NCBI GenBank assembly: GCA_020847545.1
Contig: JADLBV010000086.1
Coordinates: forward strand, 1-46,669
Length of the DNA stretch: 46,669 nucleotides
Direction of reading: 5' to 3'
Origin: Phycisphaerales bacterium
Lineage (GTDB): Bacteria; Planctomycetota; Phycisphaerae; Tepidisphaerales; Tepidisphaeraceae
A model generated the notes under the pieces. That model was not told where the DNA came from, searched no databases, and was given only the letters and a program-made list of their open reading frames with translations. A program made the translations under genes and the position numbers. Shown here piece by piece: positions 1-8,421 of the stretch (position 1 is its first letter; the number at the start of each line of letters is the position of its first letter).

Positions 1-127
1 GGGTCCATTTCGGCAAATTTGAGGGAAAACCCCCACCCTTACCCTCCCCCGGCGTACCGGGGGAGGGGATAAAGAGGCTCAGCCTGTGTCATGGATGCCG
101 TAAAAAAATACAAATGCGTTTGCCCTG
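1..127. mobile_element. Right end of MITE-like repeat (copy A, cut by window edge)
   Basis: This stretch matches positions 35061-35186 almost base for base; the only difference is one extra A in the A-run near position 28. It carries an internal hairpin (arms 42-52 and 57-67, loop CGTA) and ends with the inverted-repeat end TACAAATGCGTTTGCCCTG. The left end is outside the window, so its target duplication cannot be seen. The second copy has both ends, an 8-bp target duplication and no gene of its own, which supports calling this a non-autonomous element. Short ORFs reading through it are not real genes. Confidence 0.8.
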
Positions 128-187
128 ACTCCAAGGGCAACTATTGGCGGATTTTCTGGAATTCTCCGGTCTGACTTGATATGGATT

Positions 188-670
188 CTAAGCTTTGCGT
201 TTGAGGTGATATCTTCCCCGTTCGCAGCCGGTGACGAAGCGTTCGACGCAGGATTTGAGGTCTTCCCATTTTTGGCGGATGTCATCCGCTTCTTTTAAGT
301 CGATGCTCTTGTCATCCTCGACCGAGGAGGTGACGGTTTCGAGGAGTTTGCTGAAATCGCGGACCATGGCGCGGGTTTCGTCGAAGATGGTTTGGTCGAG
401 GTTGTCGCGCAGTTTGGGGTCGGGGTTGGCGACGAAGAAGCCGCCGGCCTCGTTGCACAGCCAGCGGATGAGGCGAATGTCCTTGGTGAGGGTGTACATT
501 TCGCGGACGCGGTCGAGGGGGTTTTTGGTGCCGCTTTGTTCGGGTTCGTGGCCGTCGGCGGGGGGTTCGCACCATTTGTAGACCAAGGCGGCTGACACGC
601 GTAAAGCGGCGGCGACGGCCTTGACCCCCGGCTCATCGACGGCTTGTCGGATCACTTCATGGGATTTCAT
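188..670 (-). CDS. Small DNA-binding protein, phage CII-like
   Basis: A 160-residue protein. The N-terminal 40 residues (SHEVIRQAV...AALRVSAALVYKWCE) fit a helix-turn-helix that ends in a recognition helix, like the phage regulatory CII family. The rest is charged and helical, with no membrane segment or signal peptide. The open frame extends 30 codons further upstream, but that stretch is rich in Pro, Phe and His and looks non-coding, so I start at the ATG whose complement is 668-670; no strong ribosome-binding site precedes it. The gene stands alone, next to a MITE copy and divergent from the LamG protein. The family is inferred from sequence character only; an uncharacterised regulator is the safe reading. 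Confidence 0.55.
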   Translation of the reverse strand: MKSHEVIRQAVDEPGVKAVAAALRVSAALVYKWCEPPADGHEPEQSGTKNPLDRVREMYTLTKDIRLIRWLCNEAGGFFVANPDPKLRDNLDQTIFDETRAMVRDFSKLLETVTSSVEDDKSIDLKEADDIRQKWEDLKSCVERFVTGCERGRYHLKRKA

Positions 671-1081
671 GCCGGATGATTGTACCTGCCTTGGTGGATG
701 AAGGAATGGGATAAGGAGGTGTGTTGAATGGGGAAATGCTGGATATATGGGGAAACTCAATCGTATTTTGGGTTTGATTTGGCAGGTGGGTCGGGTATGT
801 GGGTGTCGGAGGTCAAAATGAGGGAAGGCCGGTCGATTTCCCGTTGGATTGGGGAAACAAGTGGGATATACTAACGTTCATCATCTGTGGGTTACAGCTT
901 GGATGGACGATCACGTTCCGGTCTGGTTGTAGAAATATAAGTGCGGTACTGGAGCCGATGGCTAGCCTCAGGGCCATTGGGAACTGCGCTCGCGAACCGT
1001 TGCCAACAGGAGAACGGGCGAGGAGAAAATGCGGGCTTCTCAAGTGATTTGCGAAGCTCATCTGGAAGAGGGAAATGCGCC
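671..1081. other. Divergent intergenic region, no gene seen
   Basis: About 410 bases lie between the minus-strand CII-like gene and the plus-strand LamG protein. I see no convincing ORF. The region should hold both promoters, but I found no good -35/-10 pair. A 14-base word, CTGGATATATGGGG (739-752), recurs on the minus strand at 19617-19630 upstream of the other LEPRxLLS-type protein. A ribosome-binding site, GGAAGAGGG, ends about 9 bases before the ATG at 1082. Confidence 0.5.
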
Positions 1082-4000
1082 ATGGCGGCGAACAGAAAAA
1101 CGACGGATCGAAGCGGGATCGTGCCTGTGGAAAGCCTGGAGGTTCGGGTGTTGCTCAGTGTCAGCGACCCGGCCGGCTGGTGGCGGTTTGATGACACGGG
1201 TGCGGTGGCGGTGGATTCATCATCCAATGCCAACAACGCCTCGGTATTGAGCGGGGCGACATGGGGGGGCGGAGTGGTTGGTGGGGCGGTCAACCTCAAT
1301 GGTTCAAGCCAATGGGCGGTGGCGGCGGACAGCAATTCGCTGGATGCCACCAATCAAATCACACTGTCGGCGTGGATCAAGCCGTCGAAACAGGATACGC
1401 AATACATCATCAAGAAGGCGCGCTACGATGTGACCGATGGGTATGAACTGAGTCTGAGTTCATCGGGGAAGGTCTTTGTCCGGTTCAATCAGAAGACATC
1501 GGACAATGCGCTGCGGGTCAATTCCACGACATCCTATCCGAGCAATGGCAATACGTGGATGCACGTTGCGGCCACCTATGATGGATCGACCATCAAGCTC
1601 TACATCAACGGCGAGTTGAATGCATCGTCGAATCAGACGTTCACCATCGCCACCAACAGCGTGGGGTTGGGATTGGGGGCGGAGGATTCGGGGACGGCGC
1701 CGTTTAAGGGACAACTGGATGATGCGCGGGTGTATGACCACGCATTGACGGCGGCGGAGATCAAGACGCTCAGCGACAAGCCGCCGGTGGTGGCGGCCGG
1801 GGTGGATCAGACGATTGTGCTGCCCAATGATGCTCAATTGAATGGCTCAATCAGCGATGATGGATTGCCCAATCCACCCGCGGCGGTCGGCAGCGCCTGG
1901 TCGATGGTGAGCGGGCCGGGGAGTGTCGTATTCGGCAATGCCAACGCGCTGCAAACGAGCGCAACCTTTTCACAGGCGGGGATTTACGTTCTTCGGTTGA
2001 CGGGGGATGATGGATTTTGGTCGGCCTCGGATGATGTGATGGTGGTTGTGCAGTCGCAGCCGGCCAACAATTCGGCCCCGCAGGTGGATGCGGGGGTGGA
2101 TCAGACGATTACGCTCCCTGGTTCGGCACAATTGGTCGGGGTGATCAACGATGATGGGAATCCCAACCCGCCGGGCGCGGTGACGAGCAACTGGTCCAAG
2201 GTGAGCGGGCCTGGGGATGTGGTTTTCGGGGATGATGATGCGGCACAGACCAGCGCGAGTTTTTCGGCTTCGGGAACGTATGTGTTGCGATTGTCGGCCA
2301 GCGATGGGGCGTTGAGCGGCAGCGATGATGTTTCGATTCTGGTCAATCCGCAGGCGGTGAGCGGCCCGGCCGGCTGGTGGAAGCTGGACGATGGGAACGG
2401 CAACTCGGCGGTGGACAGTTCCGGCACGGGAAATACCGGCACACTGGTGAACAATCCCGCATGGGTCAGCGGCGTGCTGGGTGGTGGGATGAATTTTAAC
2501 GGGACCAATCAACGGGTGACCGTCGCCGACAACAACAGCCTTGATTTCACCAACCAGATCACACTCGCGGCGTGGATTCGTCCCGGCAAGCTGGACACGC
2601 AATATCCGATCAACAAGGCGGCCTACGACAGTGTGGATGGGTATGAATTGTCGCTCAGCAGCAGTGGCAAGGTGTTTGTGCGGTTCAACCAGGCATCCGC
2701 GGACAACACCTATCGGCTGAATTCCAACACCAGCTATCCCACCGATGGCAATACCTGGATGCACGTGGTGGCGACGTACGATGGGACGACCATCAAGCTG
2801 TACATCAATGGCGTGCTGGATGCTTCGGTGGACAAGACACTGACGATCGCAACCAACACGCTGCCGTTGACGTTTGGATCGGATACGCAGAATGCCGCGC
2901 CGTTCCAGGGTGGGATGGATGATGTGCGCGTTTATGGGCGCGCGTTGTCGGCGGCGGAGGTCGCGGCGCTCGATGATGACATCAATCTCGCCCCGGTCGT
3001 CAACGCGGGGGGAGACCAGACCGCCGATGTGGCGACGCCGATACAGCTCAATGGCTCGGTCAGTGATGATGGTCTGCCCAACCCGCCGGGATCGGTGACA
3101 ATCAACTGGTCGAAGATCAGCGGGCCGGGAAGCGTGGTTTTTGCCAATGCCAATTCACCGCAGACCAGCGCGACATTCTCGACTGCTGGAACGTATGTTG
3201 TTCGATTGACGGCCAATGATGGGGAATTGGTTGGCAGCAGTGACGCGACGATCACCGTGGGATCGCAGGGATTGACCATCCAGTCGTTGCAATCGGTGAA
3301 TGTGTCGGCCGACACGGGTGAAAAACCGCAGTCGAAGGTGTGGCAATACAACCAGACCTGGTGGAGCGTGATGCCCAACGACAGTGGCACCTGGGTCTGG
3401 CGGTTGGATGGGACCAAGTGGAAGGCGGTTTTGAAGCTGTCGAGCCTGACCAACACCCACTCGGACACCAAGGTGGTGGGCAATGTCACACACATCATGA
3501 TGTATCACGGCAGCGCCCGGGATTCGGTCAGTGAGGGTGATCAGTCGGGATATGGGGCGCAACTGGTTTCGGTGCAGTATGTCGCCGGCGCGCCGGGTAA
3601 ATACAAGCTCTGGACGGTTCGCCCTGGAGTGGTGAATGTGCCGTTGACGCAGGGTGTGGAGACCGTCAGTTTCGACATCGATTCCACCGGACGGATGTGG
3701 ATGGTGTCGGATACCAACAACAGCATCGAGGTGCGCTACGCCGACTTCCCATATGGAACGTGGAGTTCGCCAATCACGCTGGCGACCGGCGTGACAACCG
3801 ATGACATCGGTTCGATCATCGCGATGCCCAACGGGAAAATCGGGGTGTTGTGGTCGAATCAAAATACGCAGCGGTTCGGGTTCCGCACGCATGTGGATGG
3901 GACCGATCCCAACACCTGGACGGCCGATGAAAATCCGGCGAGTGGTTCGGCATTGAACGTCGGCGATGGGTTTTCGGATGACCATCTGCACATGGCGGCG

Positions 4001-4549
4001 GCATCGGATGGCACGGTTTACGCGGCGGTCAAGACCAGCTACGACACCGATGGGTATCCGAAGCTGGGCCTGCTGGTGCGCCGGCCGGATGGGAGCTGGG
4101 ATCCGTTTTACGCGGTGGACAATGATGGGACGCGGGCGGTGGTGACGATCAGTGAATCCACCAATACGCTGCTTTATATGTATACCGAGACGGAAATTTC
4201 GGGGAAAATTTATTATCGGACCTCGCCGTTGGGGACCATTTCGTTTTCGCCCAAACAGGTGTTGATCGGCAATGGGCATAACAACGTGACAACCGCCAAG
4301 GCCAATTTCAGCGATGAGATCGTGGTTTTGGCGGGGACGGATGATTCAACCCGGATGGACAGTGTTAAAATAACATTCCCAGCGCCGGTTGGATCGGGGT
4401 TGCTGGCCAATTCCCAGACCACATCCGACCCGTTTTCCTCGTCGTTGATCGGGTCGGGTGGAATCAATAATTTATTGGACGGTGCAACTTCACCAGATGC
4501 GCTGGATATACTGATTAACGGGAAGGACAAGAAAGACATATTCGCCTGA
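1082..4549 (+). CDS. Large secreted LamG/PKD protein with LEPRxLLS-like N-terminus
   Basis: A 1155-residue surface or secreted protein. The start at 1082 is preferred over in-frame upstream starts because GGAAGAGGG precedes it and the protein then begins just before the motif LEVRVLLS (residues 19-26), the planctomycete LEPRxLLS-type N-terminal signature. Domains in order: LamG/jellyroll 1 (about 29-235), two PKD/REJ-like Ig folds (238-330 and 332-425), LamG 2 (427-635), a third PKD-like domain (638-730), and a C-terminal part (731-1110) with repeated Trp/Gly-rich blades resembling a beta-propeller. The two LamG domains and three PKD domains are close internal copies, pointing to duplication. 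LamG and PKD modules usually bind glycans or proteins outside the cell. It lies just upstream of the exopolysaccharide operon, so a role in matrix or cell-surface binding is likely but unproven. Confidence 0.85.
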   Translation: MAANRKTTDRSGIVPVESLEVRVLLSVSDPAGWWRFDDTGAVAVDSSSNANNASVLSGATWGGGVVGGAVNLNGSSQWAVAADSNSLDATNQITLSAWIKPSKQDTQYIIKKARYDVTDGYELSLSSSGKVFVRFNQKTSDNALRVNSTTSYPSNGNTWMHVAATYDGSTIKLYINGELNASSNQTFTIATNSVGLGLGAEDSGTAPFKGQLDDARVYDHALTAAEIKTLSDKPPVVAAGVDQTIVLPNDAQLNGSISDDGLPNPPAAVGSAWSMVSGPGSVVFGNANALQTSATFSQAGIYVLRLTGDDGFWSASDDVMVVVQSQPANNSAPQVDAGVDQTITLPGSAQLVGVINDDGNPNPPGAVTSNWSKVSGPGDVVFGDDDAAQTSASFSASGTYVLRLSASDGALSGSDDVSILVNPQAVSGPAGWWKLDDGNGNSAVDSSGTGNTGTLVNNPAWVSGVLGGGMNFNGTNQRVTVADNNSLDFTNQITLAAWIRPGKLDTQYPINKAAYDSVDGYELSLSSSGKVFVRFNQASADNTYRLNSNTSYPTDGNTWMHVVATYDGTTIKLYINGVLDASVDKTLTIATNTLPLTFGSDTQNAAPFQGGMDDVRVYGRALSAAEVAALDDDINLAPVVNAGGDQTADVATPIQLNGSVSDDGLPNPPGSVTINWSKISGPGSVVFANANSPQTSATFSTAGTYVVRLTANDGELVGSSDATITVGSQGLTIQSLQSVNVSADTGEKPQSKVWQYNQTWWSVMPNDSGTWVWRLDGTKWKAVLKLSSLTNTHSDTKVVGNVTHIMMYHGSARDSVSEGDQSGYGAQLVSVQYVAGAPGKYKLWTVRPGVVNVPLTQGVETVSFDIDSTGRMWMVSDTNNSIEVRYADFPYGTWSSPITLATGVTTDDIGSIIAMPNGKIGVLWSNQNTQRFGFRTHVDGTDPNTWTADENPASGSALNVGDGFSDDHLHMAAASDGTVYAAVKTSYDTDGYPKLGLLVRRPDGSWDPFYAVDNDGTRAVVTISESTNTLLYMYTETEISGKIYYRTSPLGTISFSPKQVLIGNGHNNVTTAKANFSDEIVVLAGTDDSTRMDSVKITFPAPVGSGLLANSQTTSDPFSSSLIGSGGINNLLDGATSPDALDILINGKDKKDIFA

Positions 4550-4552
4550 TTG

Positions 4553-4582
4553 CCCGGCAACGACCCGCTTCGGTTGGCCGGG
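4553..4582 (+). terminator. Possible weak terminator hairpin after the LamG gene
   Basis: CCCGGCAA (4553-4560) pairs with TTGGCCGGG (4574-4582) around a 13-base loop with one bulged base, just after the stop codon. No T-run follows, so termination here is uncertain. It overlaps the proposed -35 box of the next operon. Confidence 0.3.
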
Positions 4583-4603
4583 GCGTCAAAATGGATGTAT
4601 AGT
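4574..4603 (+). promoter_or_regulatory. Possible sigma70-type promoter of the exopolysaccharide operon
   Basis: TTGGCC (4574-4579) and TATAGT (4598-4603) are separated by 18 bases. The -35 box is a weak match. Transcription from here would leave a leader of about 305 nt before the Wzc-like gene. Confidence 0.35.
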
Positions 4604-4917
4604 TTTCTGTCGCTTCAGTGGGTGAGGCGCCAGAAGGGAAAAATGCACAAGTCTGAAGGTGTGATCAGGAGAAGTTGTATCACCTCAGCCGTGTCCGAGC
4701 GCGATAATAGGCTCGGAATTTAACTGAAATCGGCCTTGTGCCGACCAAACGGCCACCGTGCCTCTTTTCATTTGAGGATGAAAGGGATACGGGTTGGGCC
4801 GGTGTGCCATGTCAATCGCGGGAGGCGATTGCGGCCCGAATCCGCTGGATGCGCGTTATCGGTCCTTATGGCCGCTGTGCATCGGGTGAAGCGGAAAGTT
4901 GATGTGACAGGAGAACC
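4604..4917 (+). other. Long structured 5' leader of the exopolysaccharide operon
   Basis: There is no convincing gene between the LamG protein and the Wzc-like gene. Hairpins are visible: CCGAGC/GCTCGG (4695-4700 and 4711-4716) and CAATCGC/GCGATTG (4813-4819 and 4825-4831) with loop GGGAG. I could not match it to a known riboswitch by eye; the conserved core of the c-di-GMP-I class is not apparent. An ORF from 4736 overlaps the next gene and has no coding character. The ribosome-binding site AGGAGA lies at 4909-4914. Confidence 0.4.
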
Positions 4918-7116
4918 ATGGTGGACGGGAAGCAGTCAATGATGCGAGTTGAGCGAGGCCCGGTCGGTCGGCTGGAGATTCCCAGCGTGCCGCCGATGGG
5001 CATGGACGCCGAAGGTGGCGTCAATGCCTGGGCGCGCGTCTGGTCACGTCGATGGACGGTTTTGTGCGTGATGGTCCTCTGCTTTGTGGGGGCGATGTTG
5101 TATGCCGTGACCGCAACGCCGGTCTATCGCAGCAGTTCGCGGCTTTACATTGAGCCGGCCGAACAATCGTTCAACGCCGACAGCCCGGAGACGATGCAAT
5201 CCAAAAATTATCTCGACACCCAGTGCGAGGTGTTGAGATCCACTCCCATTCTCATGACGGCGCTGGAAACGCCCACCGTCAAGGACTCGGTCACATTGGC
5301 CGCGTCAACCGACCGGTTGCACACACTGAAATCCGCCCTGACGGCCGAAGTCGGCAAGAAGGACGACCTGATCGAGGTTGCGTTTGAGTCGGCCCATCCG
5401 GAGGAGGCCACCGCCATTGTGGACGCGGTCGTGCAATCCTACATGGATTATCAATCCAAGCAGAAGCACACCAACGCGACCGAGGTGTTGAAGGTGTTGG
5501 AGCATGAAAAACAGCAGCGCGAAACCGAATTGCAGGAAAAGCTCAAGGCGATGATCGCTTTTAAGCTGGCCAACGGAACGCTGTCGTTCCAGGATGACCG
5601 GGGGAACATCATCGTGCAGAGGCTGGTGCGGCTTTCGGAGGCGTTGACGGCCGCCGAATTGCAGACCATGGACGCCAAGGCCGCCTATGAATCGGCGGTG
5701 CAGATGACCAGCGATCCGGCCAAGTTGCAGCTTCTGGTCGATGCGGATCGTCGCCGCGGCAAGTTTGGCGATGATCGTGAATATGAGCAGCTACGCACGG
5801 ACCTGAACAACGCCGAAATCCGCATGGCCGCCATGCAGCGGCAATTCGCCCCCAACCACCCGCAGGTTCAGACCTTGAAGGTGCTGGTGGAGAAACTCAA
5901 GGCGCGTCTGCTCGACCACAACCAGCGGTTTGCGCAGGGTTATCTTGAGGCCGCGCGGCAGGATTTGGCGGTTGCACAACAAAAGGAAGCATCGATCCGC
6001 GCCACCTTTGATGCCCAGCGCAAAGAGGCGTCGGAACTGAATTCAAAAGCCGGTGAATACGCCGTGCTTGAGGCCGATTATCAACGTGCCCAGCGCATGA
6101 ATGAGGCGTTGGAAGGGCGCATCAAGGATGCGCGTATGATGCGCACCGCGCCTTCGCTCAATGTGACGGTGCTGGAGCCGGCGCGGGCCGAAACATCGCC
6201 GGTGCGGCCGCGAAAGGGGATGTTGTTGGGGATGTCGCTGGTGCTGGGGTTGATGTTGGGGATCGCGGCCGCCTTTTTGCAGAGTTGGGCGGATGGACGC
6301 ATTCAGAGCGGCGAGGAATTGCGGATGGTGGCCGGCGTGCCGGTGTTGTGCGCGGTGCCGCATATTCTGGGCCGGCTCACCAGTTCCGAACGGGGTCAAA
6401 AGACGCATCTGGATCCGATGTCGGATGCGGCCGAGGCGTATCGCAATGTTCGCACGGCCGTCTATTTCGGGCTTCGACAGGCGCGGGCCAGAACCCTGGT
6501 GGTGACATCACCCACGCAGGGTGAGGGCAAAAGCACATTGGCGGCCAATCTGGCCATCACCATGGCGCAGGCGGGTGATCGTGTGCTGCTGATCGATGCG
6601 GATCTTCGCAAGCCTTCGCTGACCCGAATTTTCGGCCTCGACGAGGAGCATGGGTTGACGCATCTGCTTTCCGGCGATGAAACGCAGGATCGGGCGATTC
6701 AGTCCACCCGCGTGGAACGGCTGGATGTGCTGGCGTGCGGGCCGGTGCCGGGCAACCCGGCCGAGGTGCTCAACAGCCAACGGTTTGCCGCGTTGCTTAA
6801 TGAATTGTCTGGCCAATACGACCGAATTTTGCTTGATTCGCCACCGGTGCTGCCGTTCGCCGATGCCCGCATCCTGGGGTCGGTCTGCGACGCCACGCTG
6901 ATGGTGTTGCGGGTGCAGAAATCCACCCGGAGGATGTTTGAGGATGCGCACAACAGCCTGTTGAGCGTGGGGGCGTCGGTTTTGGGCGTGGTGGTCAATG
7001 ATCTGCCCCGCTCGCGCGACCGCAGTGCGTATTACGGGTCGAGTTATTCATACGAAACACCTCAGGATGAGCCGATGCCGGCCGAACATGGCCTGGTGGT
7101 TGGGGGAAAAGCGTGA
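4918..7116 (+). CDS. Polysaccharide co-polymerase / tyrosine autokinase (Wzc-like)
   Basis: A 732-residue inner-membrane protein that controls polymer length and export in Wzx/Wzy-type exopolysaccharide synthesis. A Wzz-type chain-length domain follows a first membrane segment at about residues 43-63. A long coiled-coil stretch (about 190-420) precedes a second membrane segment near 430-455. The C-terminal BY-kinase domain has Walker A GEGKST (Lys538), Walker A' LLIDADLRKP and Walker B ILLDSPP. A tyrosine cluster at the tail (Tyr705, 706, 710, 712) is the usual autophosphorylation site. The start is the ATG after AGGAGA at 4909-4914. It heads an operon and overlaps the next gene by 4 nt (GTGA). 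No outer-membrane Wza-type partner is in the window. Confidence 0.92.
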   Translation: MVDGKQSMMRVERGPVGRLEIPSVPPMGMDAEGGVNAWARVWSRRWTVLCVMVLCFVGAMLYAVTATPVYRSSSRLYIEPAEQSFNADSPETMQSKNYLDTQCEVLRSTPILMTALETPTVKDSVTLAASTDRLHTLKSALTAEVGKKDDLIEVAFESAHPEEATAIVDAVVQSYMDYQSKQKHTNATEVLKVLEHEKQQRETELQEKLKAMIAFKLANGTLSFQDDRGNIIVQRLVRLSEALTAAELQTMDAKAAYESAVQMTSDPAKLQLLVDADRRRGKFGDDREYEQLRTDLNNAEIRMAAMQRQFAPNHPQVQTLKVLVEKLKARLLDHNQRFAQGYLEAARQDLAVAQQKEASIRATFDAQRKEASELNSKAGEYAVLEADYQRAQRMNEALEGRIKDARMMRTAPSLNVTVLEPARAETSPVRPRKGMLLGMSLVLGLMLGIAAAFLQSWADGRIQSGEELRMVAGVPVLCAVPHILGRLTSSERGQKTHLDPMSDAAEAYRNVRTAVYFGLRQARARTLVVTSPTQGEGKSTLAANLAITMAQAGDRVLLIDADLRKPSLTRIFGLDEEHGLTHLLSGDETQDRAIQSTRVERLDVLACGPVPGNPAEVLNSQRFAALLNELSGQYDRILLDSPPVLPFADARILGSVCDATLMVLRVQKSTRRMFEDAHNSLLSVGASVLGVVVNDLPRSRDRSAYYGSSYSYETPQDEPMPAEHGLVVGGKA

Positions 7117-8384
7117 ATCAGGGTGAGAGAACGCGACGAGGAACATTGGAAGTGATGTGGGATTGCGACCGGGGGAAGGTAAGGGAAGATATGCGAGTCG
7201 GGAGTCAAGAGAAACATGCCGTGCCGCGGCGCACGTTGCGCGGCATTTTGCCGTCGGCGTATGTCGGCCAGATGCTTCAGCGCGAGCGTGCACGATCGGA
7301 ACGAAACGGCCATGAATTTTCGGTGGTGCTGTTTCGGGTTCATCATCGCCATCGCAGCGCGCTGCGGCTGGCCCATGCGGTGTTGAAGCGAATTCGATTC
7401 ACCGATGAGGTGGGGTGGCTCAACCGTCGATATTTGTGCGTCTTTTTGCCGGACACCAACCAGGCCGGCGCGTGGTGTTTCGCGGCCGATGTGGCCAACC
7501 GGCTTGAAGGGCGCATCGGAAAATGCCGATTCAGCGTTCATGGTTATCCCCATGCCTGGCATGGCAAAAAGGCGACCACCACCGGCGATATCGGTCCGGA
7601 CCTGCAACATGTGAGTCAGCAGATGGGCGGTACATCGGGCGCTGCGCCGGCCGCTGTGCCGGCCGTCGTTGAGACCCCCACCATGCGGCGGAGTGACTTG
7701 ATTCCATTTGTGCTGGATGGTGTGAAAGAGGGGATGTCATCGCCGGCCGCCAAGCCGCGTTCGCTGGAGCGCATTTTCGTCAAGCCGCTTCCCTGGTGGA
7801 AACGGATGATGGACATGCTGTGCGCCGGGATGGGTTTGCTGTTGCTGTCGCCACTGTTGATTGTGATCGCGCTGATCATCAAGCTGACCAGCAAAGGTCC
7901 GGTCATCTTCAAACAGGCCCGCGCCGGGCTGGGTGGGCGGCCGTTCATGATATTCAAATTCCGCACCATGGTTGTTGATGCCGAGGCGCGCAAAAAGGCG
8001 CTTCGGCAATTCAGCGAACAGGATGGTCCGGCCTTCAAGCTCACCAACGACCCGCGCATCACCCGCATCGGGCGAATTTTGCGCACCACCAGCCTGGATG
8101 AACTGCCGCAGTTGTGGAATGTCTTTGTCGGCGACATGTCGCTGGTGGGTCCGCGGCCGCTCCCCTGCGATGAATCGGATGGTTGTGACATCTGGCAGCG
8201 CCGCCGGCTCGATGTCACGCCTGGCCTGACCTGCATCTGGCAGGTGGAAGGTCGGTCGCGCGTCACCTTCACCGAGTGGATGCGCATGGATATTCGATAC
8301 CTTAAACGCCGCAACCTGCTGCACGATCTGAACCTGCTGCTGCGGACCGTCCCGGCCATATTGCTCCGCAAAGGCGCCCGCTGA
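7113..8384 (+). CDS. Initiating sugar-phosphate transferase with degenerate GGDEF-like N-terminus
   Basis: A 423-residue protein if it starts at the overlapping GTG. An ATG at 7191 behind GGGAAG is a serious alternative and would remove only a charged leader. Residues about 225-420 are a bacterial sugar transferase (WcaJ/WbaP type): one membrane segment near 235-260, then FKFRTM, DELPQLWN and SLVGPRPLP. The enzyme places the first sugar phosphate on undecaprenyl phosphate. Residues about 45-155 read like a GGDEF fold (LPSAYVGQMLQRERARSER..., then GWLNRRYLCVFLPDT where an active cyclase has RLGGDEFAVLLP). The catalytic signature is lost, so this part cannot make c-di-GMP by the known mechanism; it may be a sensor or scaffold. 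The transferase call is firm, the GGDEF relation is inference. Confidence 0.85.
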   Translation: MNQGERTRRGTLEVMWDCDRGKVREDMRVGSQEKHAVPRRTLRGILPSAYVGQMLQRERARSERNGHEFSVVLFRVHHRHRSALRLAHAVLKRIRFTDEVGWLNRRYLCVFLPDTNQAGAWCFAADVANRLEGRIGKCRFSVHGYPHAWHGKKATTTGDIGPDLQHVSQQMGGTSGAAPAAVPAVVETPTMRRSDLIPFVLDGVKEGMSSPAAKPRSLERIFVKPLPWWKRMMDMLCAGMGLLLLSPLLIVIALIIKLTSKGPVIFKQARAGLGGRPFMIFKFRTMVVDAEARKKALRQFSEQDGPAFKLTNDPRITRIGRILRTTSLDELPQLWNVFVGDMSLVGPRPLPCDESDGCDIWQRRRLDVTPGLTCIWQVEGRSRVTFTEWMRMDIRYLKRRNLLHDLNLLLRTVPAILLRKGAR

Positions 8385-8421
8385 AGTCCATTGAACGAAC
8401 CAAAAAGGAACCACTTGCTCC

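Noticed and set aside
79-285. Minus-strand ORF containing the segment ANAFVFFYGIHDTG
   Set aside because: The segment is only the translation of the MITE end and recurs in the other MITE copy at 35138-35326; it is not a gene.
4604-4917. Known riboswitch in the exopolysaccharide leader
   Set aside because: I could not find the conserved cores of the c-di-GMP, cobalamin, SAM, glycine or TPP classes by eye.
4736-4942. 68-codon plus-strand ORF in the exopolysaccharide leader
   Set aside because: It overlaps the start of the Wzc-like gene, has no ribosome-binding site and shows no family character.
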